Source: Neobacillus sp. PS2-9 (lineage in GTDB: Bacteria; Bacillota; Bacilli; Bacillales; Cytobacillaceae). From it: a stretch of 64,000 bases of DNA. The notes beneath the pieces are model-generated. The model saw only the letters and a list, made by a program, of their open reading frames with translations. It ran no database searches and had not been told where the DNA came from. Position 1 is the stretch's first letter, and the number at the start of each line of letters is the position of its first letter. Where the stretch lies: NCBI RefSeq assembly GCF_030915525.1, contig NZ_CP133269.1, positions 2,701,001-2,765,000 on the forward strand. Reading direction: 5' to 3'. A program made the position numbers and the translations under genes. Positions 39,985-48,963 of this stretch are shown one piece after another.

Positions 39985-40400
39985 AAGTTAGTGAACACCT
40001 TATCAAATTGGTCAGTGAAACAGCTACCAGTAAAGACAATATCCCAGGACAAAGTTTTTCTGCTTATGTCTTTGAAGCCTGTACTTCCATTTGGTCAATA
40101 CACATATGTAGAAGCCTTATATCGACGGATATAAATAGTTGAATTACAGCTCACATTCAAGCATTTGAATATTTCGGATACGTCCCTAGAATGGTTGAAC
40201 TTGATAATTTTAAAAAAGGTCTAACCAAAGGCCTTTTGAACAGATCCCAATATTAATCGTTCCTATCATGAAATGGCCGAACAATACCAATCGATTTTTC
40301 TTGCCTGCTTGTATTCGGCATCCCAAAGATAAACCATATGTAGAAGGAACAGTTGAGGTTATGGATCATTGCCTTCCTCCAAAATCAATAGTTCTTTTCT
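39985..40400 (+). pseudogene. IS21-family IstA transposase remnant
   Basis: Conceptual translation across several stops and frame changes gives LPFGQYTYVEALYRR, then TAHIQAFEYFGYVPRMVEL and DNFKKGLTK, then NINRSYHEMAEQY and RHPKDKPYVEGTVE. These match the DDE core of IS21 IstA in order. No intact frame, IstB partner or terminal repeats are visible. The 804-bp gap 39843-40646 otherwise has no gene. Confidence 0.75.
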
Positions 40401-40603
40401 TTCATAGAAAAATTATGCTGAAAATTAAATAATCTTATTGTAAAAAAATAGACTCTTTTGAAACAATATATTCTAATCAGTCCAACTTATAGATTATAAA
40501 AAGGCAAGTTTTCATTCTCCATAAGATTAACTATAAAAATGTATTGTATCAAAATATTTATAGTTGTTGTTTTTTCCCTTTAAAACAATAATAAAAAAAA
40601 AAT

Positions 40604-40642
40604 GGCTAAAAAAATAAGCCCTGCTTAAAGCAGAGCTTATTT
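40604..40642 (-). terminator. Terminator of the five-gene operon
   Basis: AAATAAGCcCTGC (40612-40624) pairs with GCAGaGCTTATTT (40630-40642). Read leftward it continues into TTTTTTT. It follows the stop codon of the 150-aa gene by a few bases and marks the end of the operon. Confidence 0.9.
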
Positions 40643-40646
40643 AGAT

Positions 40647-41099
40647 CTAGAAAGGTACGGCTTTTAATGTTGCAATTAGGTAATTTAAAATATCTATCGG
40701 ATAGTTTTTATAAGTTTCATCAAGCTTAATTCCGTTCCACTTTTCTTTTAACACTTCATTTACTAGAATCTCCATGCCACCTTCCGAATAGTTTTCTAAT
40801 AGTTTACGCGCTTCCGCATAAAAAGCTTTATCATTAAAACGATCCAAGTCTTTCCCTTGTGACTCGTTATTTAGAATGATCGAATATGCCAAGTTTCGCT
40901 CATCACTATTAAAATAATTGGAACGGAACTCACGCCCCTTTTCTTCTACACCTATGCTGTAGCTTCTACGAGCTCCTAATGCTGCACACATTAAAAATAA
41001 ACGGTGATACGCAAAATCGTATTCTTGATTTAATAACATATAAATGTTTTCATATTTTTTGCTTGTGTACATTAACATTTGATTTTGTAAAAAATCCAT
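40647..41099 (-). CDS. Unknown 150-aa protein, last gene of the five-gene operon
   Basis: I do not recognise a family; it is not an obvious DndE. The protein is soluble and helical, with YENIYMLLNQEYDFAYHRLFLMCAALGARRSYSIG near the start and YPIDILNYLIATLKAVPF at the end. It starts 2 bp after the ATPase stop codon, with GGGGGATG as ribosome binding site. By position it may be an accessory or regulatory partner of the zinc-hook ATPase, as small proteins are in Lamassu-like and ABC-3C systems; that is inference. Confidence 0.7.
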   Translation of the reverse strand: MDFLQNQMLMYTSKKYENIYMLLNQEYDFAYHRLFLMCAALGARRSYSIGVEEKGREFRSNYFNSDERNLAYSIILNNESQGKDLDRFNDKAFYAEARKLLENYSEGGMEILVNEVLKEKWNGIKLDETYKNYPIDILNYLIATLKAVPF

Positions 41100-41101
41100 G
41101 G

Positions 41102-43129
41102 CTACATCCCCCTAGTTGTTAATGCTTCATGTAGGCTTACTTCTTCCAACTTCGCGTTCATCGGCTCAATTTGATTGATCCGATAGAATTTGCCGAGACG
41201 GCCTTCCTCTTTGAACACGCGTTCCTCGCTAGTTGTAAGCTCTGTGTCAGTTAATAATAAAACCCACTGCGATGTTAAGTTCGGGATATTCATGATTAAC
41301 TGATCACGGTTTACACCACTAATACGGTTAAATGGGGAATCCATGAACAATGGAAACGTAATCGTCATATTATCTCCTGTTGCTACTTGTGCAAGTGCAG
41401 TAATAAACGATAATGCAACGATTTGCCGCTGTCCCTGTGAAATATCTTGGGTAATTTCGATTCCCTCTCCCCCAATAATTTCAAGCTCAAATTTATCGTT
41501 AATGTTGATGCTACTAATTAAGTTAACGTCTTTTCGGTCGATTAATTTTTTAAAGATATCAGTTGTTAAATCACGCAGCTTATGACGCATCGTCGTACTA
41601 AATTCATTTGAAATATCTTTGATGTCTTGGCGTAAACTGTCGATGCGCTCGATTACTTTTGAATCAAATAATAAGCTTTCGTTGTTACGCATCATTTCTT
41701 TTAATTCTTTTTCTAAGTTTACTAGTTTAGTTTCCGCAGTAGCGAGCGCCTCTTTTTTAGCAATGATATTCGCTCTGGTTCTCGTTAGGTTAGCTGTTTC
41801 ATTTTCTAACGCTTGCTTAATCTTATCTAAATTAAGTTCCGTTTCTGCACGGGAGCCAATTTCCTTTTTCTGGACGTCAATATCCCGAATAATTTCTTTG
41901 CGCTCACGCTCGATTTCGTTCATTTTTCGCAGCAAACTCATAATGGTTTGTTCAGTTTCGTTGTAATGATTTTCCTTATCAACAATCATATTTTTTATAG
42001 AGCTTGACATAGCTGTTAATTCTGAGCGAGTATAGTTTTCTTTCAATGCCTTCACATACTCTAAATTTTCCGAGTGAAGACTCAGATCATTGTTACAGCA
42101 AGCACATACATGATTAACTAATGATTGCTCTAATACATCTGCCGGCACAATACTGCCTTGTTGAGAAACGAGCTGACTTAAATAATTTTTTACATTTTGG
42201 AAAGAGCTGTTAAATAATAGGAAAGCTGCATCCTTTTTTAATACCTCAACCGCTTGTGCTTTTAAATCATTTAAGTGATTCGTTTTCATTGTCAGTTGGT
42301 CTTGATACATTTTAATCCGCTCTTGGATAATCCTAATTCCTTCATTTTGAGAAAGTTGTAAATTATATTTATCAATGAGTTTATTATTTTCTTTCTGGTC
42401 AATTTCCAGCTGGTTTATTAATTCGGTAATGCCAGCAATATTTTCTTTTTCTGCTTCGATTTCCCTTTGCTTGGCTTCAATGTTTATGTTTCCAGCACTG
42501 CGAATTGCCGCAGCCTTTTCTGAGTTAAATAGAGTATCTAAAAGGGCTTTTGCTTCTTCCACGTTATTAATCTGAAGCAGCTTAAAAATGGCAGTTTTCA
42601 CTTCTTTTTTGACCTGTGCGTCCGTTTTAGCTAGCGTGTCAATTTTCTCCGCATCAAACAGAAAGAAGTCCTTGATTTCTTCATCCAAGATCTCATTCAT
42701 TTTTTCACGTACTCGAAGTTCATTATCCAGTAAGTTAGGATTATAGTTCCCCATTTCATCAAATGATGCTAGTTTCACACTATCGAAGCGTTCTTCAATT
42801 CGATAGCCTCGCTTTACTCCTCGTACCGAACGAGTCATTTCATACTGCTGGCCGCGATGTTCAAAAAGAATACGAACCGACGCTTTCACAGGACGTGTTG
42901 AACTGTCAAGGAGCTTCATGCTTACAAGGTGAATAGGCTCTGATGGGTTGTCCTGTTGAATATGAGTACTCCCATATAAACAAAACATAAGGGCACGGAA
43001 GATACCCGTTTTCCCTTTACCATTTTCTCCAAAAATGATCGTAATATTTTTATCATTAGACGCAAACTCAACCTTTTGCTTTCCCATATATTGACGGAAG
43101 TTTTCCATTTCTAGTTCTAATAGTTTCAT
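41102..43129 (-). CDS. DndD/Rad50-like SMC ATPase with zinc hook
   Basis: This 675-aa ABC ATPase of the SMC type has Walker A GENGKGKT (34-41) and a long coiled coil with a CxxC zinc hook at C342-C345 (VCACC). The ABC signature is in ISQGQRQIVALSF (from about 563), and the Walker B Asp is in FPLFMDSPF (about 592-600). The nearest named relatives are DndD and Rad50. There is no DndC-type sulfurtransferase nearby, so phosphorothioation is not suggested. Its start overlaps the 59-60 codon gene by 4 bp. It probably senses or holds DNA ends for the helicase encoded upstream. Confidence 0.85.
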   Translation of the reverse strand: MKLLELEMENFRQYMGKQKVEFASNDKNITIIFGENGKGKTGIFRALMFCLYGSTHIQQDNPSEPIHLVSMKLLDSSTRPVKASVRILFEHRGQQYEMTRSVRGVKRGYRIEERFDSVKLASFDEMGNYNPNLLDNELRVREKMNEILDEEIKDFFLFDAEKIDTLAKTDAQVKKEVKTAIFKLLQINNVEEAKALLDTLFNSEKAAAIRSAGNINIEAKQREIEAEKENIAGITELINQLEIDQKENNKLIDKYNLQLSQNEGIRIIQERIKMYQDQLTMKTNHLNDLKAQAVEVLKKDAAFLLFNSSFQNVKNYLSQLVSQQGSIVPADVLEQSLVNHVCACCNNDLSLHSENLEYVKALKENYTRSELTAMSSSIKNMIVDKENHYNETEQTIMSLLRKMNEIERERKEIIRDIDVQKKEIGSRAETELNLDKIKQALENETANLTRTRANIIAKKEALATAETKLVNLEKELKEMMRNNESLLFDSKVIERIDSLRQDIKDISNEFSTTMRHKLRDLTTDIFKKLIDRKDVNLISSININDKFELEIIGGEGIEITQDISQGQRQIVALSFITALAQVATGDNMTITFPLFMDSPFNRISGVNRDQLIMNIPNLTSQWVLLLTDTELTTSEERVFKEEGRLGKFYRINQIEPMNAKLEEVSLHEALTTRGM

Positions 43130-43302
43130 TTTCTCATCTCCATCGTTACACTTTCTCGAATACGATTACGTAAAGTAGCCCTTACTTCATCCTTCTGATT
43201 GATTTGATCAATATCAATCAGGAGCTTTTCTAGTAAACTTTTATTTGGTTCTTCCAGCTGATCTAATCGTGCTTGAAGTTCTTTATTCAAAATAGTAGTC
43301 AC
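43126..43302 (-). CDS. Small coiled-coil protein, about 58 aa
   Basis: A tiny charged helical protein (ELQARLDQLEEPNKSLLEKL...NRIRESVTMEMRK) with no known family. It is wedged between the helicase and ATPase genes and overlaps both (20 bp or more with the helicase gene, 4 bp with the ATPase gene), so it is very probably translated. The GTG at 43302 is 9 bp after AAGGAGG; a TTG at 43308 is too close. It may be an adaptor between the two large proteins. Confidence 0.65.
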   Translation of the reverse strand: MTTILNKELQARLDQLEEPNKSLLEKLLIDIDQINQKDEVRATLRNRIRESVTMEMRK

Positions 43303-45328
43303 GGTCAAATGCCTCCTTCATTTCTTTATATACATCCCATGGCTTCATATCCATCAAATGATTTAAATTATAAGGTGAAATATAGGGTAAAACTTTATTT
43401 TTGGCGGAAGAGCGATTTATCGCACTTCCACAAAACTCAGCAAATCGCGGCAATTCCTTTTTGGCGATCATGGTAAACGTCTTTTCATCCACATCTTGAG
43501 GGAATACGATGAAATCATGAATTTCAGCGAGATGCTTCCCAAGTGACTTCCTTAAAATGCGACCCCGGCGTTGAATAAACTCTCTAGGATTTGAAGTACT
43601 CGCTAAAAAGTAAGCAACCCTTGTACTTGGCACATCCACACCCTCGTCTAAACATTTAATTGCAACAAGGACTTGAATCTCTTCATTTGCAAAAGCAACT
43701 AAAATACGTTGGCGTTCCTTAGTTGGAACAGTTGAATCAAATTTATGCACCTTTAATCCTAATTGACTCAGTGTAACCGTTAACTCATTAACTTGATTTT
43801 CAGCACAGTAAACAATTGTATGGTAAATATTCCCTACACCTTTTTCTTCCAGCATAGAAAGTAGACTCGGTATTTTCCCCCAGGCCTTTGCCAAAATAAG
43901 CGCACGCTTCCGATTCAATGTACTTAGCTGGTCCTCATTAGGATCCTTTTGATTGTATTGGTTAATTATCCGTCGAGTTAATTTGTTATAAGTGTCAAGC
44001 TCGCTGTCTGTTAAACTAACAATGTGTGGCTCATAGGTGTAAGGTGTTAGCTTATTAGCCGCAATGGCTTCATCTAGAGAATATGTATAGACTACATCTT
44101 TAAAGAAATCTTTTAAAAACATGGTACCAGTCTCATCCCACCATCGATCAGGTGTAGCTGATAATCCTAAACGTGCCTTTATATTGGCAAAGGATAATTT
44201 TCTAAACTGCTGCGACCCTAAATAATGACATTCATCCGCAATTAAAAACACATGCTCCTGCAACTTCGAAACTTGCGCAACGAATTCGGTATTAGCTGCC
44301 GCATCATAGGTGGTAATCACAACATGCAAATCGGTAATCCCCAAGTTAAAATTACGCACTTCCGCTTCTAGTTCGGGCAACCACTTCGTCTTCGATTCAT
44401 AACAGAGCGTTGGGAACTTCACTTCGAAACGTTCACATTCCTTTTTCCACTGATCCACTAAATGCTTAAAAGGTGCAAAAATAATCACGAAAGCCCGTTG
44501 ATTGTCCTTCTTGTATTGGGACATTGCAAGTAAGCTGGTAATCGTTTTTCCGGTACCTGTGGCCATTTCTAAGATGCCTTTCCAGCCATTTGATTTTAAA
44601 GCATTGATAGCTTCTATTTGATAACTATGCGGAACGATTTCCTGCTTCAACTTTGGCTGTTTCGGCTTTTCCCCTTTATACTCCATTAACTTTTCACGTA
44701 CGATATTTGGTACATCAATGATAGTTAAACCGTTTGTCTCGTTATACCAAAGCCTCTTAAAATCTTCTTTCATATCTTCAATTCGATGTTGGTCTTCATT
44801 AGGTAAATAGACGTCAATTTTCTCAAAGTTGTTTTTAACTCCACCGACTGTTTCATTTGCAGAACCCGAAAATGCAACAGTATTACCAGCTAAATCTTCA
44901 AATAATCCAAACTTTTCATGGTAGAGCGCATGATTATTGGTAAAAGCAATTTTAATTTCGAGTTGATTGTTGTAAATGAGCCATGCTAAGACATTTAATG
45001 TATTTTCTTCGATAGATTGAGCGGAAGACTCTATTGCACGGAGCAACGAACCCTCAATGACATCCCCCTTTGCTTTGTATCCTTTTTCAATGGCATTAAT
45101 ATCCTCAGAGGTAAGCTGCGGATTGGCAACGATTCGAATATGCCCGCCATTGTACAGGAAAACCTCTAATCCCTTGGCAATCATTTTCAGGCTCTCACTC
45201 GAAAAATAACCGGCTGCCCTATCATAGCGAACACTTGTATACAAACATTTTTCATAAAAATCACGGTGAATAGTATGAAAGTCAGAACGATATTTATACT
45301 GTAGTTGTAGATCGGTTAACTCCATCAT
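43283..45328 (-). CDS. PLD-domain DECH-box helicase of the five-gene operon
   Basis: This 681-aa protein has an N-terminal PLD-like domain (HEKFG at 137-141, then FSGSANET) and a superfamily 2 helicase. The helicase shows Walker A MATGTGKT (255-262), ADECHYLG, GLSATPDR and a C-terminal RecA domain with CLDEGVDVPS and RRGRILRK. The layout resembles the restriction enzymes annotated beside some DNA phosphorothioation loci. It starts at ATG after AAGGAGCG, inside the upstream 1077-aa gene (35-bp overlap). It is probably the nuclease/translocase effector. Confidence 0.87.
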   Translation of the reverse strand: MMELTDLQLQYKYRSDFHTIHRDFYEKCLYTSVRYDRAAGYFSSESLKMIAKGLEVFLYNGGHIRIVANPQLTSEDINAIEKGYKAKGDVIEGSLLRAIESSAQSIEENTLNVLAWLIYNNQLEIKIAFTNNHALYHEKFGLFEDLAGNTVAFSGSANETVGGVKNNFEKIDVYLPNEDQHRIEDMKEDFKRLWYNETNGLTIIDVPNIVREKLMEYKGEKPKQPKLKQEIVPHSYQIEAINALKSNGWKGILEMATGTGKTITSLLAMSQYKKDNQRAFVIIFAPFKHLVDQWKKECERFEVKFPTLCYESKTKWLPELEAEVRNFNLGITDLHVVITTYDAAANTEFVAQVSKLQEHVFLIADECHYLGSQQFRKLSFANIKARLGLSATPDRWWDETGTMFLKDFFKDVVYTYSLDEAIAANKLTPYTYEPHIVSLTDSELDTYNKLTRRIINQYNQKDPNEDQLSTLNRKRALILAKAWGKIPSLLSMLEEKGVGNIYHTIVYCAENQVNELTVTLSQLGLKVHKFDSTVPTKERQRILVAFANEEIQVLVAIKCLDEGVDVPSTRVAYFLASTSNPREFIQRRGRILRKSLGKHLAEIHDFIVFPQDVDEKTFTMIAKKELPRFAEFCGSAINRSSAKNKVLPYISPYNLNHLMDMKPWDVYKEMKEAFDRDYYFE

Positions 45329-48300
45329 TTCGCTCCTTCACTTCAATAAATCCTAAGTCCTTCATCACAAAATATTTGCTCGTTTTAATTTCAATCGGCA
45401 ACTGGTATGGGTTATGTGCTAGCTTACGCTCAGCCAAAAATTTCGCAACCTCTCTTTCATGGAAATTACCTTCATATTCATTTGTAATGACAAAGTGCAC
45501 AAGCTCCTCGTAGTTCGTTACATTCAAGTCGTCACGTACTAAGATCCACTTATTATAACGATAATCAGAAATGGTACGAATATAGCGATAACCTACCTCC
45601 TGAGCAAAGGCTGTAATGAGCTGTGGCTGCCAAACAAAACTTGAAACCGGCAGCACATCCGTCGTATAGCCTTTTAAATCAAGTGCTGGCAAATAAGACT
45701 TATCCTTAAATGACTTTTGTAAATAGACCTTTAAGCTTTGCATCACTTGGTCATTAAAGTCAACTTGTTTGCTATTAATATATTGATACGCAGTATAATT
45801 ATAGAAAAGCTTTTCTTCTAAAAGGGAAGCAGTTACGCTGGATATACTGCTTTTCGCATAACCCTTTTCCTCTAAGAAATCTTCTAATTCATCACGTCTT
45901 AAAATGGTATCAAACCTTTGACTAATGGCTTGTTCAATCGAATTGACTTCACTTTCCTTTAGATATAAAAGCTGCGGGAATCCACGTAGATCCGGGAATA
46001 ACCATTTTATGATAGATACAAAGGTATATAGATTGGTAATATTCCGTTTTGCTAAGATATCACTTAGCTCATCGTCGAATTCCATTTCAATAAATAAATC
46101 GTTTGGGAACAAGTAGTCCTCTTCTATAAAATCCAAGGTAAAGTTTCGTAGCTTTTCTAATTCGTCCTCAGTAAAACTAAAGGAAGAAAATATTCTCACC
46201 CCATAGCCATCCAATCTATCTTCTTCTACTACAATTAATTCTCTGGAACGAGCTAAAAGCTGCTCTAATTTATATGCTGGCCATTTAAAATGATCTAATA
46301 TTTCCTTTTTAGAAAGAACGCCACCGTCCCTTTCCAGCTGGGAAATGAGAACATTTTCAATATCGACCTTTGCCTGATTTGAACGGAAAATTCCTAATGT
46401 ATTTCCTTTCCCAATGACATACACATCAGCAAAATGATATTGCAAAATACTATAAAGTTGGAAATGCGAATTTATATTGTAACGTTTCCAAGTTTCGAGA
46501 TTGCGTTGATAAAGGGTATTAGCTGTAACCATCTTCTCGATCTCTAACGCGCTTTCGATAGCGCTTTCGATTTGATCAATAAGCTCCTGAGGAACAGAAT
46601 TTAAATCATAATACATGAACGTATTACCATCGACTAAAATCACATTCTTTGTATCTCTAATTCGAGCAACAGCAGCCCGTTTCCCACTTTCAAATTGATC
46701 ATTAAATACCTCACTCATCAGCTCTTGCAGATATTCGAACCCCTCATCCGTCATTTCTAGGGGTCCGGTAAGTTTATGCTTAAACAGATACGTAATTTGA
46801 TCTGGTAATTTTATTGTATGTTTAAAATACAAGGAGTTTTTACGAACATAACCAATTTCGTCCAACAGCTTATCAATAGATTGAATGGTAAATTCATATT
46901 CTCCCTCACTATTAAATTGTTCTAACACTTCGGCAGCATCCAGCAGGGTTTTGTCCCATCCACGAATCTCACCTTGCTGGGTTAAAACATAATCATGTAA
47001 ACTCTTATTAATAAGAACTCCATCCTTTAACTCTAAGTGTTCATTTTGAGAAACACAAATTGTGAATATTTCTTTAAAGCTTGGATCAATTTCAAGCTTT
47101 TCCATAAATGCTTCAATCTTCATGCTCATATCATTTTGCAAAAAGTGATTAAAGTAAATCTCTAAGTAAAGTAGTTTTCCTTGCTGCTGTAGCTTCCCTA
47201 AAGCTTTTAGTTCGATTTGCCTTACTCTCTCCCTAGTCAGTCCTACCTGCTCCCCAATTTCTTGAAGGGATTTAACTAAACGACTGATAACGATTTCCCA
47301 GGTACGTTCATCCAACAAGTTCTTCATAGCAGCGATTCTCTCATTTACACGCTTAAATTTATTTAAACCGCTGTAAATTAACGACAATTCATCGGCATAC
47401 TTGATATTTTCTACCATTTCAAAAATGTGAATATTGTCTTCAGATTCATCAAAGGATAAATGTAATAGTCGCTTAACATTTCCTTTTGTCAATTCCATTA
47501 AATATGGATAGTTCGGGTGATTTTTTATTGATACCTGAAGCTCTAAAAACTGTCTTTCCTCTTCTTCCTGATTGATTTCATCGATTAATTTTTTTACGTA
47601 ATCACATTTTTCCTTTATTACTTCTGTTTCAACTGTTGAATATATGTTCTTCTCTTCAGTGACATAAATCTCATCCAGGAACCGTAAGTAATCTACTTGT
47701 TTTCTTTCTAACACTCGTTTCAGACGATTGTTAGTGAAATACTCCATCGGGGTCATAGAAACTATTTTTTTCGGTTTTGTAATTTGTCCAAGTGTAATGT
47801 TCCTTTCTTCCTTTAGTTCCTCGAGGTATTCTAATAATCTATTGTATTTTGTTCTTCCTACACCTCTTACATGTTGAAAGTTTTCGATAAAGTCAATAGT
47901 AAGCTGTGAAAAATACTTCTTTTTATGCTTATGACAATAATCGTTGAATGCCCAGTATTCCCGACCTGCAAAGCATTCTTTTATTAATATATCATCTTGA
48001 ACCGGTGAAACTTCTAGATCTTCTTCCTCTTTTTCTAGTGAATCTTCTTTGTCTAGACTGAAATCCTTCAAAGTAAAGTCCGCAACTGGAGTAATAATAA
48101 ACCCCGCCCTTTCTAATTGTTTGGCTAGGAAAGAAGCATCCTTGTTTAAGAAGTAGGCTAAGCCTTCTAGTGGGATATTCAGAAAAAAATAATCGGACTC
48201 AGGTTTGTACCGATTAACAAGAGTCTGAATACCGGTAACCGAATTATCAATATCCAAATAGTTGTCTCCCGGTTGATCTGTACTAATGATATGTTTAATT

Positions 48301-48527
48301 TCATACTGTAATGCGGGAAATACGTTATTTTGATGTTGATCTTTAAATTCGATTCCTCGAAGAATTAATTCGTCACGGATGTTATAAAAGAGAGTAATAT
48401 CTGACTGATACACTTCTCGAAGATATTGTAATAAATCTGCTTTTTGGAACGCCTCTTGAAGAGTTGCGCTATATATATCTTTTTGTATATTCAAATAGTA
48501 GAAAGGAATATTTAAATAATCATTCAA
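45294..48527 (-). CDS. 1077-aa protein with sigma-70 region 4-like HTH, first gene of the operon
   Basis: A large protein with no family I recognise. Residues about 404-447 contain LDERTWEIVISRL and then LQEIGEQVGLTRERVRQIELKALGKLQ. This is an excellent sigma-70 region 4 helix-turn-helix, of the kind that reads -35 elements. Residues about 206-236 (FIENFQHVRGVGRTKYNRLLEYLEEL) look like a helix-hairpin-helix or alpha-CTD-like DNA-binding unit. The C-terminal 600 residues seem to be a series of winged-helix-like modules. No sigma region 2 is seen, so it is not an ordinary sigma factor. It is likely the DNA-recognition subunit. It starts at TTG after GAGGCGAT. Confidence 0.8.
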   Translation of the reverse strand: MNDYLNIPFYYLNIQKDIYSATLQEAFQKADLLQYLREVYQSDITLFYNIRDELILRGIEFKDQHQNNVFPALQYEIKHIISTDQPGDNYLDIDNSVTGIQTLVNRYKPESDYFFLNIPLEGLAYFLNKDASFLAKQLERAGFIITPVADFTLKDFSLDKEDSLEKEEEDLEVSPVQDDILIKECFAGREYWAFNDYCHKHKKKYFSQLTIDFIENFQHVRGVGRTKYNRLLEYLEELKEERNITLGQITKPKKIVSMTPMEYFTNNRLKRVLERKQVDYLRFLDEIYVTEEKNIYSTVETEVIKEKCDYVKKLIDEINQEEEERQFLELQVSIKNHPNYPYLMELTKGNVKRLLHLSFDESEDNIHIFEMVENIKYADELSLIYSGLNKFKRVNERIAAMKNLLDERTWEIVISRLVKSLQEIGEQVGLTRERVRQIELKALGKLQQQGKLLYLEIYFNHFLQNDMSMKIEAFMEKLEIDPSFKEIFTICVSQNEHLELKDGVLINKSLHDYVLTQQGEIRGWDKTLLDAAEVLEQFNSEGEYEFTIQSIDKLLDEIGYVRKNSLYFKHTIKLPDQITYLFKHKLTGPLEMTDEGFEYLQELMSEVFNDQFESGKRAAVARIRDTKNVILVDGNTFMYYDLNSVPQELIDQIESAIESALEIEKMVTANTLYQRNLETWKRYNINSHFQLYSILQYHFADVYVIGKGNTLGIFRSNQAKVDIENVLISQLERDGGVLSKKEILDHFKWPAYKLEQLLARSRELIVVEEDRLDGYGVRIFSSFSFTEDELEKLRNFTLDFIEEDYLFPNDLFIEMEFDDELSDILAKRNITNLYTFVSIIKWLFPDLRGFPQLLYLKESEVNSIEQAISQRFDTILRRDELEDFLEEKGYAKSSISSVTASLLEEKLFYNYTAYQYINSKQVDFNDQVMQSLKVYLQKSFKDKSYLPALDLKGYTTDVLPVSSFVWQPQLITAFAQEVGYRYIRTISDYRYNKWILVRDDLNVTNYEELVHFVITNEYEGNFHEREVAKFLAERKLAHNPYQLPIEIKTSKYFVMKDLGFIEVKERNDGVNRSTTTV

Positions 48528-48833
48528 ACTAAATCGCCTCTGATCAGAAAAGAAATGAATGTAACAAAATCATAATTTATTATTAATCTATATTTTCTAT
48601 TGTAATACAAAAAGTTAGTAATTTGTCTAATATAGTCAAAAATACAGGAAGATAAATGTAAATTACTCCAAATATAAGATTTTTTGACAAAGTGTTCCTA
48701 ATTAGTAACTATTAATTAAATCATTATTTGCAATAATACACTCTTAATCACTCCTATTTTCAAAAAAGCCTATTCCCTCCCGAGTGTATTTTTTTCAGTG
48801 GTTATAGTAAAAATAGTTTTGATTAGATTAAAA

Positions 48834-48861
48834 GACCGAACATGCAGCCGCATGTCCGGTC
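48834..48861 (-). terminator. Hairpin downstream of the EVE/MazG/DUF2075 operon
   Basis: GACCGaACATGC (48834-48845) pairs with GCATGTcCGGTC (48850-48861) around an AGCC loop; leftward it continues into TTTTAATC. It lies in the 436-bp gap 48528-48963, which holds no gene and also must contain the promoter of the 1077-aa gene. Confidence 0.55.
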
Positions 48862-48963
48862 AAGAATTTGCAATTCCCTTATAAATTGTTCATTTCTTCT
48901 ACTATATCCTGCACAATTACTACTACTAATGCACGTGATTGTTCATCAATTCATATTTATAAA

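Noticed and set aside
40647..45328. Dnd DNA phosphorothioation system
   Set aside because: Only a DndD-like ATPase and a PLD-helicase are present; dndB, dndC and a recognisable dndE are absent.
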